Assembly (NCBI GenBank): GCA_026770025.1
Contig: JAMXDE010000008.1
Location: forward strand, 1,054,001-1,118,000
DNA: 64,000 nt
Direction of reading: 5' to 3'
Source of the DNA: Craspedostauros australis
Lineage: Eukaryota; Bacillariophyta; Bacillariophyceae; Mastogloiales; Achnanthaceae
Part shown: positions 54,156-63,323 of the stretch, one piece after another
How positions within the stretch are numbered: the first letter of the stretch is position 1
How the letters are laid out: each line of letters begins with the position of its first letter
Notes under the pieces: generated by a model
Databases searched by the model: none
What the model was told of the DNA's origin: nothing
Seen by the model: only the letters and a program-made list of their open reading frames with translations
Program-made: the position numbers and the translations under genes

Positions 54156-57100
54156 ATGATGATCAAGCCCAGGGTGCTCTTCACTGTTGGACTTCTCCTT
54201 GTCTCCGTGGAGACGGCCACCGCAATGCTACGAGGCACCAGGAATGCGGCGGCGGCTGCGACCACTGCAGTCGATGAATTGCACATCACCATGCGAAGCA
54301 TCCGCATGCTCAAGGCCACGTATAGTGACGATCCCAATACTGATATCATCGACAATGATGTCAAGACGTCCAAGCAGACGAAGACCAATGCCTTGGAACC
54401 AGAATCGGAACCAAGTTCGGAAGCAAGCGAACCTCCGTCTTTCATTGTATCAACTTCCCCAACCTCACCGCCGACCACTCAGCCAACGCATTCTCCCACA
54501 ACTGGACCGACGAGCCTACCAACTAGTATGCCAACCTCCGAGCCAACTCTCAATCCAGCAGCCAATCCAACTGCATTCGATTCAGATGTGGCCGTCACCT
54601 GCAAGCCTGACGGTAACACTGTTCTCACACAAGAAGAGAGCCGCATCAAGACCATCGCATGCAACGCAGCCAAGGCATCGTGCCAAGCTGCTGTCCTTGC
54701 CGTGAAGAGATCGCCGGAATTGCAGAACTATTTTGGCTGCGCAGGGAACCTCAGTGAAGGAGCAGCACGCAAACTTTTCAACAGGTACGCATCGGATAGC
54801 ACGCTGGCTGCGCAACTCACATTGGTGGCCAACGGTGGGGCAATTCTAGTCACGGAGAGGCAAGACGTGATCAAGGCGGCCTGCATGGCAATCGGTATGG
54901 CCCAGTCACCACCCAACACCAATCCATGCTGCCAAGGAATATCTGGGTGCATCTCGACGACCGATCCTGCTTCTGCTGCAACACCGTTCATGACTGTTGC
55001 CGTCAGCGCATGCACTGGTGATAGCGCGTGCAAAAACATCGGGCCTAATCCCCTCATCTTGGATTCTTCATGCACTGGCGTGAGTGCATGCGAATCCATG
55101 AACGAGAACGATCCCGATCCTACCACTGCAGGAATCACCTTCGTTGGTGAAGTCTCATGTACGAGCGCACTATCCTGCGAGGCAGTCGGATATCGATCCT
55201 ACGGAGACGTGACCATCCACAATAGCGCATGCACCGGACCAGAAGCGTGCGGTTCAGTTGGGCACCGTGTTCCGCAATCAGCGCCATTCTTTCGATTTCG
55301 AAGTCATATCGATATTGGGTCGAATGCTTGCGTCGGGAGTCGTGCCTGCAAGGATGCCCATTCCACTGTGAATCGTGGCTCTGCCGGGAAGCTTTCAGGA
55401 AGCTTGACGATTAGCGATGGTGGCTGTGATGGCGAGGGCGCGTGCGAGAAGATGGGCTTCACTGACAGGATGCGAACGGACATCAATGTTCCTCCTGGTG
55501 GATGCAACGGGGTTGACAGGTGCAGGGGATGCATGACGAAGACCGAATGTGGAACTGATGAGGTGTACATCATTAGTGATGCCAATGGAGCCTGTCCAAA
55601 GGGAGGCGTTGAGACCAACTACAACCCAACAGGAGAGAAGGTGGACGAGTATTGTGTTGGCAAGGCCACCTTGCCCACAGACTGTCCGACCTTCTTCCCG
55701 ACGCCTCTTCCCACTGTGACGCGCCGGCCCACATCTGCCCCGACCAAATCTTTCGAACCTTCCTCCATTCCTACCATATCTTCCGAGCCTTCGTTCACTC
55801 CGACCATATCCACTGAACCTTCAACTACGCCCACTGCCTCCTCTGAACCTTCATCAACTCCTTCCATATCCTCTGGACCTTCCTCCAGTCCTACAGTTTC
55901 CTCAGAACCTTCGTCCGCTCCAACGATCTCTCTGCAGCCTTCGTCTCTCCCGACCATATCTTCTGAACCTTCCTCCATTCCTACCATATCCTCTGGCCCT
56001 TCCTTCAGTCCTACAGTTTCTTCACAACCTTCATCTACTCCAACCCTTTCTTTGGGACCGTCATCCGCTCCAACCGTATCTTCTGAACCTTCATTCGCCC
56101 CCACCATATCCTCCGAACCTTCATCGGTTCCTTCCACTGCTCCAACCGTTTTCGCTGGCATAGGGTGTCTTCAAATTCCAGGCAATGTGACCTCAATGTT
56201 CAATCCGGCTGCTGGTGACATCCTTTGTGATAGTGATACGGGCACATGCACAGACTTCGTGGCTGCAGTGGATGCCCTGTCAGACAACAAAGGGTTGATG
56301 ATCAAGAGCATTTTTGCATGCGACGATTCGGTGCCTCCAGGGGTTGTGTCACAGGCGGTGGCCCAGGCACGCTTTGACAAAGTCAAGGATGATGCGGATG
56401 TGACAGCGGCCATATTGGAGACAGTGGCAACCAAGAACCTATTCACTGGCAGTGGAGCTGCTGTAACAGACGCATGTGGTGATGACTGCTGTGTGGGATC
56501 TAACGCTTGCTCGACCAGCCCTTCCGCTGGTGTGATGACAGTGAGTGAGGCGTCGTGCGATGGCGATGAGGCTTGCCTGGACGTGTTCCCTGACACCATC
56601 ATCCTCAACAGTTGTAATGGAGACCTTGCTTGCAGGATATTTGGCCAGTTCACCTCAACGCAACCGAACGCGGCTGTTAAGGTTGGATATAGGGTGATTG
56701 GACCAGGTTCATGCAACGAAGGTTCAGGTTGCGGAAGGGCCGTGCGGAACATCTTTGGCAATGTGAGAGTACAGACAGGGTCTTGCAGCGACGTTAATGC
56801 ATGTTTGGACCTTGGAGTCCGCGAATCCCAAGGAGATACCACATCACCAGTCGTCGCCAACATCTTCATTGGCAAGAATGCATGCACAGGACGCCAAGGT
56901 TGCAATGCGGTACATGCAGGAACTGGAAAGGCGCGAGGAAGCTTGACAATCGAAAATGGTGCATGTATTGGAGACGCCGCGTGCACAAGTGCAGCCTTCA
57001 AGAATGCAGCAATCAATGACCTTGTCATCAAAGCAGGAGTTTGCGATGCCAGTGAAGCCAGCAAATGTTTCGGATGTGTTCGGAAAGACATGTGTAATGG

Positions 57101-57176
57101 AGATCCTACACTCACGTACACCATCGCAGACGCAACGACCGACTGCAGTGGACCAAACCCTCTCGCCTGCAGTTAA
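54156..57176 (+). CDS. Secreted Cys-rich protein with duplicated domain and Ser/Pro/Thr linker
   Basis: The protein has 1,006 residues in a single exon. The N-terminus (MMIKPRVLFTVGLLLVSVET) is a signal peptide, probably cut near residue 23. A short PTxxPT-rich stretch (about 103-135) precedes block A (about 148-510); a decapeptide linker (about 534-664) leads to block B (about 668-1,005). Each block has an initial helical region with a few Cys and then repeated units of the form xxCxGxxAC, spaced 20-45 residues apart, such as SACTGDSACKNIG and GACIGDAACTSA; both blocks end with a similar GCxxKxxC segment (RGCMTKTEC and FGCVRKDMC). The units may form a beta-helix held by disulfides; this is inference. 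The same kind of modular protein occurs in diatoms, where it is thought to be extracellular or wall-linked. No catalytic motif and no GPI or membrane anchor were seen at the C-terminus. Confidence 0.85.
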   Translation: MMIKPRVLFTVGLLLVSVETATAMLRGTRNAAAAATTAVDELHITMRSIRMLKATYSDDPNTDIIDNDVKTSKQTKTNALEPESEPSSEASEPPSFIVSTSPTSPPTTQPTHSPTTGPTSLPTSMPTSEPTLNPAANPTAFDSDVAVTCKPDGNTVLTQEESRIKTIACNAAKASCQAAVLAVKRSPELQNYFGCAGNLSEGAARKLFNRYASDSTLAAQLTLVANGGAILVTERQDVIKAACMAIGMAQSPPNTNPCCQGISGCISTTDPASAATPFMTVAVSACTGDSACKNIGPNPLILDSSCTGVSACESMNENDPDPTTAGITFVGEVSCTSALSCEAVGYRSYGDVTIHNSACTGPEACGSVGHRVPQSAPFFRFRSHIDIGSNACVGSRACKDAHSTVNRGSAGKLSGSLTISDGGCDGEGACEKMGFTDRMRTDINVPPGGCNGVDRCRGCMTKTECGTDEVYIISDANGACPKGGVETNYNPTGEKVDEYCVGKATLPTDCPTFFPTPLPTVTRRPTSAPTKSFEPSSIPTISSEPSFTPTISTEPSTTPTASSEPSSTPSISSGPSSSPTVSSEPSSAPTISLQPSSLPTISSEPSSIPTISSGPSFSPTVSSQPSSTPTLSLGPSSAPTVSSEPSFAPTISSEPSSVPSTAPTVFAGIGCLQIPGNVTSMFNPAAGDILCDSDTGTCTDFVAAVDALSDNKGLMIKSIFACDDSVPPGVVSQAVAQARFDKVKDDADVTAAILETVATKNLFTGSGAAVTDACGDDCCVGSNACSTSPSAGVMTVSEASCDGDEACLDVFPDTIILNSCNGDLACRIFGQFTSTQPNAAVKVGYRVIGPGSCNEGSGCGRAVRNIFGNVRVQTGSCSDVNACLDLGVRESQGDTTSPVVANIFIGKNACTGRQGCNAVHAGTGKARGSLTIENGACIGDAACTSAAFKNAAINDLVIKAGVCDASEASKCFGCVRKDMCNGDPTLTYTIADATTDCSGPNPLACS
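55755..56147 (+). repeat. 30-bp repeat coding a Ser/Pro/Thr decapeptide linker
   Basis: Twelve full units and one partial unit of a decapeptide of the type EPSSxPTISS follow without a gap, each encoded by 30 bp. They separate the two Cys-rich blocks. Such linkers are usually rigid and O-glycosylated. Confidence 0.88.
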
Positions 57177-59116
57177 GCATGCTGACAAGTTCATCGAAAT
57201 ACATACAATAAATGATCAGAGCATTGGACTTTACTATGCAACTCTCTGGAGAAGCCGTCAGTCTCTACTCTCTACTTGTAGAGTGCTTCATCGGTGAACG
57301 CAGAGTAGTGTGTCCATTCTGCTCTCCATAACAAGTTATTGTTTGGTACGCACTCGTGCGAACTGGTAGAGGACGCGATGCTGCAGTCCATCTTCGGCAG
57401 ATACTGTCAGCAGAATCTGGATCGTCTCCGTGGTCCAGAGAGTGCTTTGTCCGACGCTTCCGATCTCTCTCTCTCTTTCCAGAGGTTTCGATTGAGATTT
57501 CCAATTGGAGCTTCGACTGCGATACCACTTCGTATTCTTCGTTCGAGTCCCTCGATACTCGTACAATACATAGTTCAGTCAATAGTGCTCGACCATGATT
57601 GGAACACTTCCGAGGTCGATCGAGAGAGACCCTTCGCGACATCCTCAAGCGGGCTTGCCGATTTGGAAACTTCGGATATATTGACCGATCAGATCAGACA
57701 AGTACGTGGATGGATTCGATTTGAAAGCCGAGCTGGCATCGATGATGTCCCATCGTACCGATGCTGCGGGGGTGTTCAATGGTAATATCTCTGTTCGATC
57801 TCTTTGGCTCAGATTCTCTGTCTGGCGCGGGTTGAGTGATGGGGGATGTGGTACTTTATGTAAGCAGTCACTCTGGGTGGAAAGCTTGCGGATGCTTCCT
57901 TCTGCGAAGTGTGGGACCATTATCAGCACCATGACCGTCGTTATCGCTGTCGTCGTGGCCATCATCCCGTGAAGGAGATCGACCTATCTTTCGATTGATC
58001 TGAGATGCATGACCGCTCTCGTCAGCTATGACCCATGGCATAGTATGGTTGAGAAGAGGCTGCTGCTGAGTCTACCAAATGGCATGCAGTCTTTGCGCGC
58101 AGTGCAAGGTGTGATGATGAAATCATATAAATGGTTGAAGCCATTGCCTTTGACCTGCTTGCGAAGGAGCTTGTGGGATCGTGGAGCACTCGATGCTTTG
58201 TTGAAGATGGTCGGACACTATTGTACCAGTTCGATTGGAGGTGGAACCGAATTTCTCATCGTATTGGTACATGGCCATCAACATGAAGCCTTAGCAAAGC
58301 CATCATCATGTTGTGCAGCAAGAGCCGGCTCCCAGCATGGCACCCTCTCCTTGGATGGAGAACGGGCGACAGTGTGTTGGAGATGGTTGATTTGTGATTT
58401 GTGGCGCCAGAATCCAGGAACACGAAATGGAGCGTCGTTGAAGATCTTCTGTGACGACTTCCCAAACGTGCATGAGTGTTTTCGATCTGATTCGCTTGGT
58501 CCGCCCGTCCATACGTTGTGGACAATCGCATCACAAGAAAGGAAGGAATTCTGCCATCCTCCAATCACAACACAGTCGTGTCAAGGTTGCCATAATTCTC
58601 AACAACAAGAGAAGATGCAACGAACAAGGAATCTGTAGGCCATTCGTGGTGGTTGATTCGTGGGAGGTTTGCACGAGGCGGATGCGTGTTGGGCGAGTGT
58701 TCTTTTTATGCGTTGTTCGTTGGTCGTTGGTCATCGCCAGAAAAGAATCGCCACCATTGTGGCTCTGTGCACAACACGCACAAACACACACACACAGGCG
58801 TGAATGTGCCACTTGTGCGAGTATGAGTGTTTGTGTCAACTCTGCATCCAACTGGTTCGTTGCGGAAGACCACGATCTATCTCATTATCACCTCTCTCTG
58901 CCTCTCTTTCTCTTGATTGCCCTCAGGAGTAGATCTCTTCACGATCAGAAGCAATGGTATCAACAACGACGCAGACACACATACCAAACTCGTTATAATA
59001 TATATTGCATAATAACAGTTGACAGCAAGAACGGAAAGCAACAGTTGAACAACAGGAGAGCGAAGGCAAAGGAAACGAACTGAAGCGAAGCGCGAACTGG
59101 AGCACGCAAAAGGAGG
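57177..59116. other. Intergenic region without a confident gene
   Basis: A small hairpin (CTCTAC-TT-GTAGAG) is near 57,269-57,282, about 95 bp after the preceding stop, and TACTCGTA is at 57,556-57,563. An ATG-started 209-codon frame at 58,009-58,638 (+) has no family match that I recognise and competes with minus-strand frames; it could be a small orphan gene. The last part is the leader of the Beclin gene. Confidence 0.45.
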
Positions 59117-60517
59117 ATGAATGCGACCGTTGGGTCATCAACGATGTTGCCGCTTCATTTGGAGGCACAGCTTCGGAAGGGACAAGAGCATCAACAGCAT
59201 CAACAGCAACATGGCGCTGGAATGGACGAGGGACAACCATCGATGATGGAAGCAGGGGATTCCGCGGGCAATCCGCAGGATGTGATGGATCAGCCATCCG
59301 CAGTTGCGACCACCATGGCGAATGGTCCACTTGTACATTGTGAGCAGGGACTTGAACAGCGTCTCAAACACAACGAGGTCCTTCGCCACAAACTGGCCAA
59401 GCTGCGGCAGCAACGCGCGCAGTTGCAGTCACTGGAACATCAGCTGGACACGTCCTCTCAGCAGCTGCATCACCAACTTTACGTCCGGCAGCAGGAGCAG
59501 ATGGAGACCTGCCAACGCTACCACAGCGTGGTCAAGCAGCTGCAGCAGCTCCATGGATTCCAGCAACGCGCAAAGATGTGGAACGTGCTCAACGATTGCT
59601 TTCCCATTTGGCATTCCGGTCCCTTTGGCACCATCAATGGCTACCGGTTGGGTCTGGAGGCACCTCCCATGCCTGCCATCATTCGTCAGGACTTTCACGG
59701 CGGATACGGTGGCGACGGCTTTCACAGCTCTGGTGGGACCATGATGACTGTCAGCAAGTCGATCGGCGGCGGTTCTCCAAACGCCAACGCAGATTCCAAC
59801 GCGAGTGCAAGCGCAAGTGCAAGCGCAAGTGCAAGCAATTCATCTCAGTCGCACCCAAACCAGCCTCCGACACAGCCGCGCAGGTACCTCTTCTTCTCCT
59901 CTTCCTCCGCTTCGGTGGCACCGGAGCCTGCGACACGTGCGGCCATGGACTCGACGACATCGTCTGCATCGACATCCATGTCACCCTTCTCGATGTTGCA
60001 GGGAGGCAACTCGTCGGTGGCGCCCATCAAAACTGTGCCGCAGCTCACCATGGTCACCATATCTTGGAACGAGATCAACGCGGCGCTGGGACAGGTCGTC
60101 TTCCTGCTGCAGATCCTGCAGGAGCGATCCACCATCCGCTACATGCACGACCTGCACCCCATGGGCAGCACCAGCAGGATCGGCATCCGGTTCCAATCCA
60201 ACGCCCAGAAGCCATCCGTTTACAACCTCTATTACCAGGACACCTCCTTCTCTCTCTTCGGCAGACGCAACTTCAATATCGCGCTGCACGCCATGATGCA
60301 ATGCATCCACGACGCCGCCAGCGTCATCCATCAACGCGATCGCACCATCATACTGCCGCACTCCGTGCAGAAGGCACCCAGCAACGAATTCCGCGTTGGT
60401 GGGTTGTCCGTATCCTACACCGGAAGCAACGGTGTGGAATGGACCCGCGTCATGAAGTATGTGCTCACCAACGTCAAGTGGTTGATTGCGTATTCTGCCA
60501 AACACGTCGATGTGTAG
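59117..60517 (+). CDS. ATG6: Beclin 1/ATG6-like autophagy protein
   Basis: The protein has 466 residues in a single exon. Beclin/ATG6 is a subunit of class III PI3-kinase complexes that start autophagy and sort endosomal cargo. Residues 75-150 form a coiled coil rich in Gln and Leu. The signature NDCFPIWHSGPFGTINGYRLG region spans about 156-179, and ISWNEINAALGQVVFLLQIL about 315-334. The C-terminal BARA domain continues to EWTRVMKYVLTNVKWLIAYS (441-460), the aromatic membrane-binding end of the family. In other eukaryotes the first two signatures lie only about 10-15 residues apart; here about 130 Ser/Asn/Ala-rich residues intervene (about 182-312), with an ASASAS run. The N-terminal CxxC motif and the BH3 region of animal Beclin are not seen. 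The insert might be an intron kept in frame, but it reads like low-complexity coding sequence. Confidence 0.9.
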   Translation: MNATVGSSTMLPLHLEAQLRKGQEHQQHQQQHGAGMDEGQPSMMEAGDSAGNPQDVMDQPSAVATTMANGPLVHCEQGLEQRLKHNEVLRHKLAKLRQQRAQLQSLEHQLDTSSQQLHHQLYVRQQEQMETCQRYHSVVKQLQQLHGFQQRAKMWNVLNDCFPIWHSGPFGTINGYRLGLEAPPMPAIIRQDFHGGYGGDGFHSSGGTMMTVSKSIGGGSPNANADSNASASASASASASNSSQSHPNQPPTQPRRYLFFSSSSASVAPEPATRAAMDSTTSSASTSMSPFSMLQGGNSSVAPIKTVPQLTMVTISWNEINAALGQVVFLLQILQERSTIRYMHDLHPMGSTSRIGIRFQSNAQKPSVYNLYYQDTSFSLFGRRNFNIALHAMMQCIHDAASVIHQRDRTIILPHSVQKAPSNEFRVGGLSVSYTGSNGVEWTRVMKYVLTNVKWLIAYSAKHVDV

Positions 60518-61090
60518 CTCGTAGGAAAGGGAGAAGAAAAGGGCGAGGCATGTCGGTCAGTAGGTCGGTCGGTCCAACAGTGTCATATTACTCGGGTTAA
60601 CCCAACTCTATCAGGGAAGATAGTCGCTATAATATCATGCATACATACATATCATACGACTATGAGTACCACAAGTACTACGTATAATACTGCATATGGT
60701 ACATACCAAACCATTCGGCTTTCGCGGATGTTGGTTGGTGATGTGCACAATGATGATGATGCTGGTGTTGTTGATGTTGATGTTGCCAGAGTTGTGCTCT
60801 CTAGACACAGCACGACTTCTATTCGTTCGTGACTGCATGTATCCACGATTGATACCAACACATCAAAACGCCGAGATCACAATGGACAAACAACACAGCC
60901 ACATCAACACATCAACACATCAACACATCAACACATCAACACATCAACACATCAACACATCAACACCTTGCATTCTGGGCAACACCTCCCATCGTCATCG
61001 CCCATCTTCATCCATCATCATCCATCATCAATTCTTCACATAACCATCCAATCAACCATCCATCTCCATACGGACAGATAGCTGTTGACA
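60518..61090. other. Intergenic region with an 8-bp minisatellite
   Basis: This separates the Beclin gene from the Myb gene on the same strand. It holds the ATCAACAC minisatellite and otherwise nothing recognisable. Confidence 0.5.
60902..60966. repeat. ATCAACAC minisatellite
   Basis: About eight near-perfect tandem copies of an 8-bp unit lie some 125 bp before the Myb gene start, probably within its promoter or leader. Confidence 0.92.
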
Positions 61091-63238
61091 ATGGCGAGCC
61101 GTTCCAGACGCATCGCACTCAAAAGTGGCAGTCGTCTCCCACGATCACAAGCCCAGCTGCAACGGAAGCAGAATGGCATCCCAGACAAGGTCAAGAGCTC
61201 TATCCAAGAGTCGCTGACTGCCAACCGCAAGGCACAGACCAAGATCCTGGAAGCGCTGCAGCTTGTTGCAAAGCAGAAAACGGAGAACAGACGCAAGGCA
61301 GCGCAATGCATCCAACAGATTCGGCTGCATTGGGATGCCATTGATGATGAAGGGAACGAAGAAGGGATAGACATGGAGCAGCAGCAGAACATCAGTCTCG
61401 TCCAATGGAAGTACATGTTCCCCCAAAGTGGCAAACGCTACAGCAAGACGCCACCCACTGGGAACGCTGCGTCGTTGGCAGTAACCAGCCGCACTTCGAA
61501 GGAGGGTGACGATAATAACAACAACAGTGACAGCCACAGTGACAGGCACAGTAGCAGCCACAGCAACATCCATAGAAGCAGCAACAAGAATGGCTGGCAA
61601 CAACCGCCATCCCAACGGCAGGAACAACAACAAGAAGAAGTTCCGGGTGCCGTAACGCGCGTCTCCTACATCAGGCGCCATCTGTTCCGGTACGACCCTG
61701 ATCGCAAGTGGACCCGAACCTTCTTTGTGGATCCCGCCGGTTCTATGCCTGCTCCCAACGAGGATTTCATCCGGCGACAGCAACTGATCCGCGAGTCCTT
61801 CTTCCATCATCTATCGCCGCCCTTCATGCCCAAGGAGGATGATCTGATTCGGGCAGTGGTACGCGATGTATTTGCAAGCAATACAGATGACATCGCTGAC
61901 GACGATAACAGTGGAAGCCTTCAGGATGGTGTTGACGACGTATGGAATCGGTTCCATGCCAGGATGATCGAATCAGTCGCCCAGTTCAACCGGGGCAAGA
62001 AGCCTGCTACCAAGATCAGCGAAAGGTCGATGGAAGAGTACCGGATGCGCTACCAGTTCATCACCATGGATCCAACACCAAAGTTGAACAAGCAGGAGAG
62101 CCTCCTCATGCTCGAGATGGTACACATGGCAGAAGCACGCAAAGAGCAGAATCGTCGCAACGAGAAGAGTGGGGAAGGTGCAGATGCAAACCTCACGTCG
62201 GTTCATCCACAATCACAGTCGCGAGTAGACAAAGAACGACGGAATGTGAATGCCAGCCAACGACACTGCGTGCTGGATTGGGAGCAAGTCGCTGAGTCCA
62301 TCAATCGCTTGCGAGCCTCATCGCCGCCAACAGCAGGAACGCAAGCAGAACCAGAAATACATGAAGAATCGAAGAGCAAGCTGACTGCGTGGGATTGCCT
62401 CCACGCCTACGAAACGCAGCTCAAGCCCATCCACGCAGACTGGACCATCGAGGAAGACCGCGTCATGCTCGCAACCATGGCCGCGCTCGGTCCTCAGCAT
62501 GTGCTGGATTTTCATGGAGTCATGACGGTGTCTGCGATGCTCGGTCACACCAAGAACATCAAGCAGATTCTGGCCCGGATCAACCAATCGCTCTTGAACC
62601 CATCCCTCGATCACAGCCAGTGGAACAAGGATGATCAGCGCAGACTGGCGCTGTGCATGAAGGCATACAAGAACGATCCATCGCCGACATTGAAGGCCAA
62701 TCTCTACCACTTCCCCAACAGGAATCCCACCATGGTGTCGGCCAAGTGGAATCGCTCTCTCAATCCTGATATCAACTCATGCGCAGGGTTTACGGAGGTC
62801 GAGGATGAGCTCGTGAGGAGGACGATACTTGAACGGAGAGAGAAGAAGAAGACGCAAGCCATCGAGCCCATTCGTTGGACGCAGTACGCACGTGAGCACT
62901 TTCCCAATCGGAGTGTCTATCAGGTCAAAACGCGGTGGTTGGACATGGCGGAGCCTGAGGATTTGATGGAGACGTACGAGAAGGCCGCGCTGTCTACCCG
63001 GCTGAAGAAGGATCAAGATATTCTGTCAGCTGAGGACTTCGTCGTCCAGACAGTGCCCATGAACATAGACATGAACATGGACGTGGACGTGCACATGGGC
63101 GGAACCCATGGCGGCGGCGGCGGCAGTGGTGGCAAAAAGAATAACAGCAGCAACCACCATGGTGACAACAGCGACAGCACCTCTGACGTGGATGGAGATA
63201 CTCGCACGAAGAAGAAACAGAAGAAGCAGATGCCGTAG
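61091..63238 (+). CDS. SNAPC4-like protein with Myb/SANT repeats
   Basis: The protein has 715 residues in a single exon, starting at ATG 61,091. SNAPC4/SNAP190 is the Myb subunit of the complex that recognises the proximal element of snRNA promoters and starts Pol II and Pol III snRNA transcription. An N-terminal helical region is followed by a Ser/His/Asn-rich linker (about 135-180). Three imperfect Myb-type units lie near residues 450-507 (ADWTIEEDRVML to ARINQSLLNP), 510-562 (QWNKDDQRRL to AKWNRSLNP) and 566-619 (GFTEVEDEL to VKTRWLDM). Each shows W or an aromatic residue, acidic residues and a final RxxxxLxP- or RW-like end, as in SNAPC4. The C-terminus has Met/Asp repeats, a Gly run and a basic tail with KKKQKKQ, likely nuclear. 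It may instead be another divergent Myb regulator; the SNAPC4 link is moderate. Confidence 0.65.
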   Translation: MASRSRRIALKSGSRLPRSQAQLQRKQNGIPDKVKSSIQESLTANRKAQTKILEALQLVAKQKTENRRKAAQCIQQIRLHWDAIDDEGNEEGIDMEQQQNISLVQWKYMFPQSGKRYSKTPPTGNAASLAVTSRTSKEGDDNNNNSDSHSDRHSSSHSNIHRSSNKNGWQQPPSQRQEQQQEEVPGAVTRVSYIRRHLFRYDPDRKWTRTFFVDPAGSMPAPNEDFIRRQQLIRESFFHHLSPPFMPKEDDLIRAVVRDVFASNTDDIADDDNSGSLQDGVDDVWNRFHARMIESVAQFNRGKKPATKISERSMEEYRMRYQFITMDPTPKLNKQESLLMLEMVHMAEARKEQNRRNEKSGEGADANLTSVHPQSQSRVDKERRNVNASQRHCVLDWEQVAESINRLRASSPPTAGTQAEPEIHEESKSKLTAWDCLHAYETQLKPIHADWTIEEDRVMLATMAALGPQHVLDFHGVMTVSAMLGHTKNIKQILARINQSLLNPSLDHSQWNKDDQRRLALCMKAYKNDPSPTLKANLYHFPNRNPTMVSAKWNRSLNPDINSCAGFTEVEDELVRRTILERREKKKTQAIEPIRWTQYAREHFPNRSVYQVKTRWLDMAEPEDLMETYEKAALSTRLKKDQDILSAEDFVVQTVPMNIDMNMDVDVHMGGTHGGGGGSGGKKNNSSNHHGDNSDSTSDVDGDTRTKKKQKKQMP

Positions 63239-63323
63239 TTTGCACTCACCCGTCACTGCGAAAATGTAGATTTCTGTGAAGAGTATTGGCTGTCGTTGCG
63301 AGGTGGCTTGTTTGCAGTTAGAT

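Noticed and set aside
55619-57124. Minus-strand frames of 180 and 317 codons with Glu/Val/Gly repeats
   Set aside because: They mirror the Ser/Pro/Thr repeat and Cys-rich block B on the plus strand, which has the signal peptide and conserved cysteines.
58009-58638. 209-codon ATG frame
   Set aside because: No family features and overlapping minus-strand frames; kept only as a remark in the gap entry.
60902-60966. CRISPR-like array
   Set aside because: An 8-bp perfect unit without spacers is a minisatellite, and the genome is eukaryotic.
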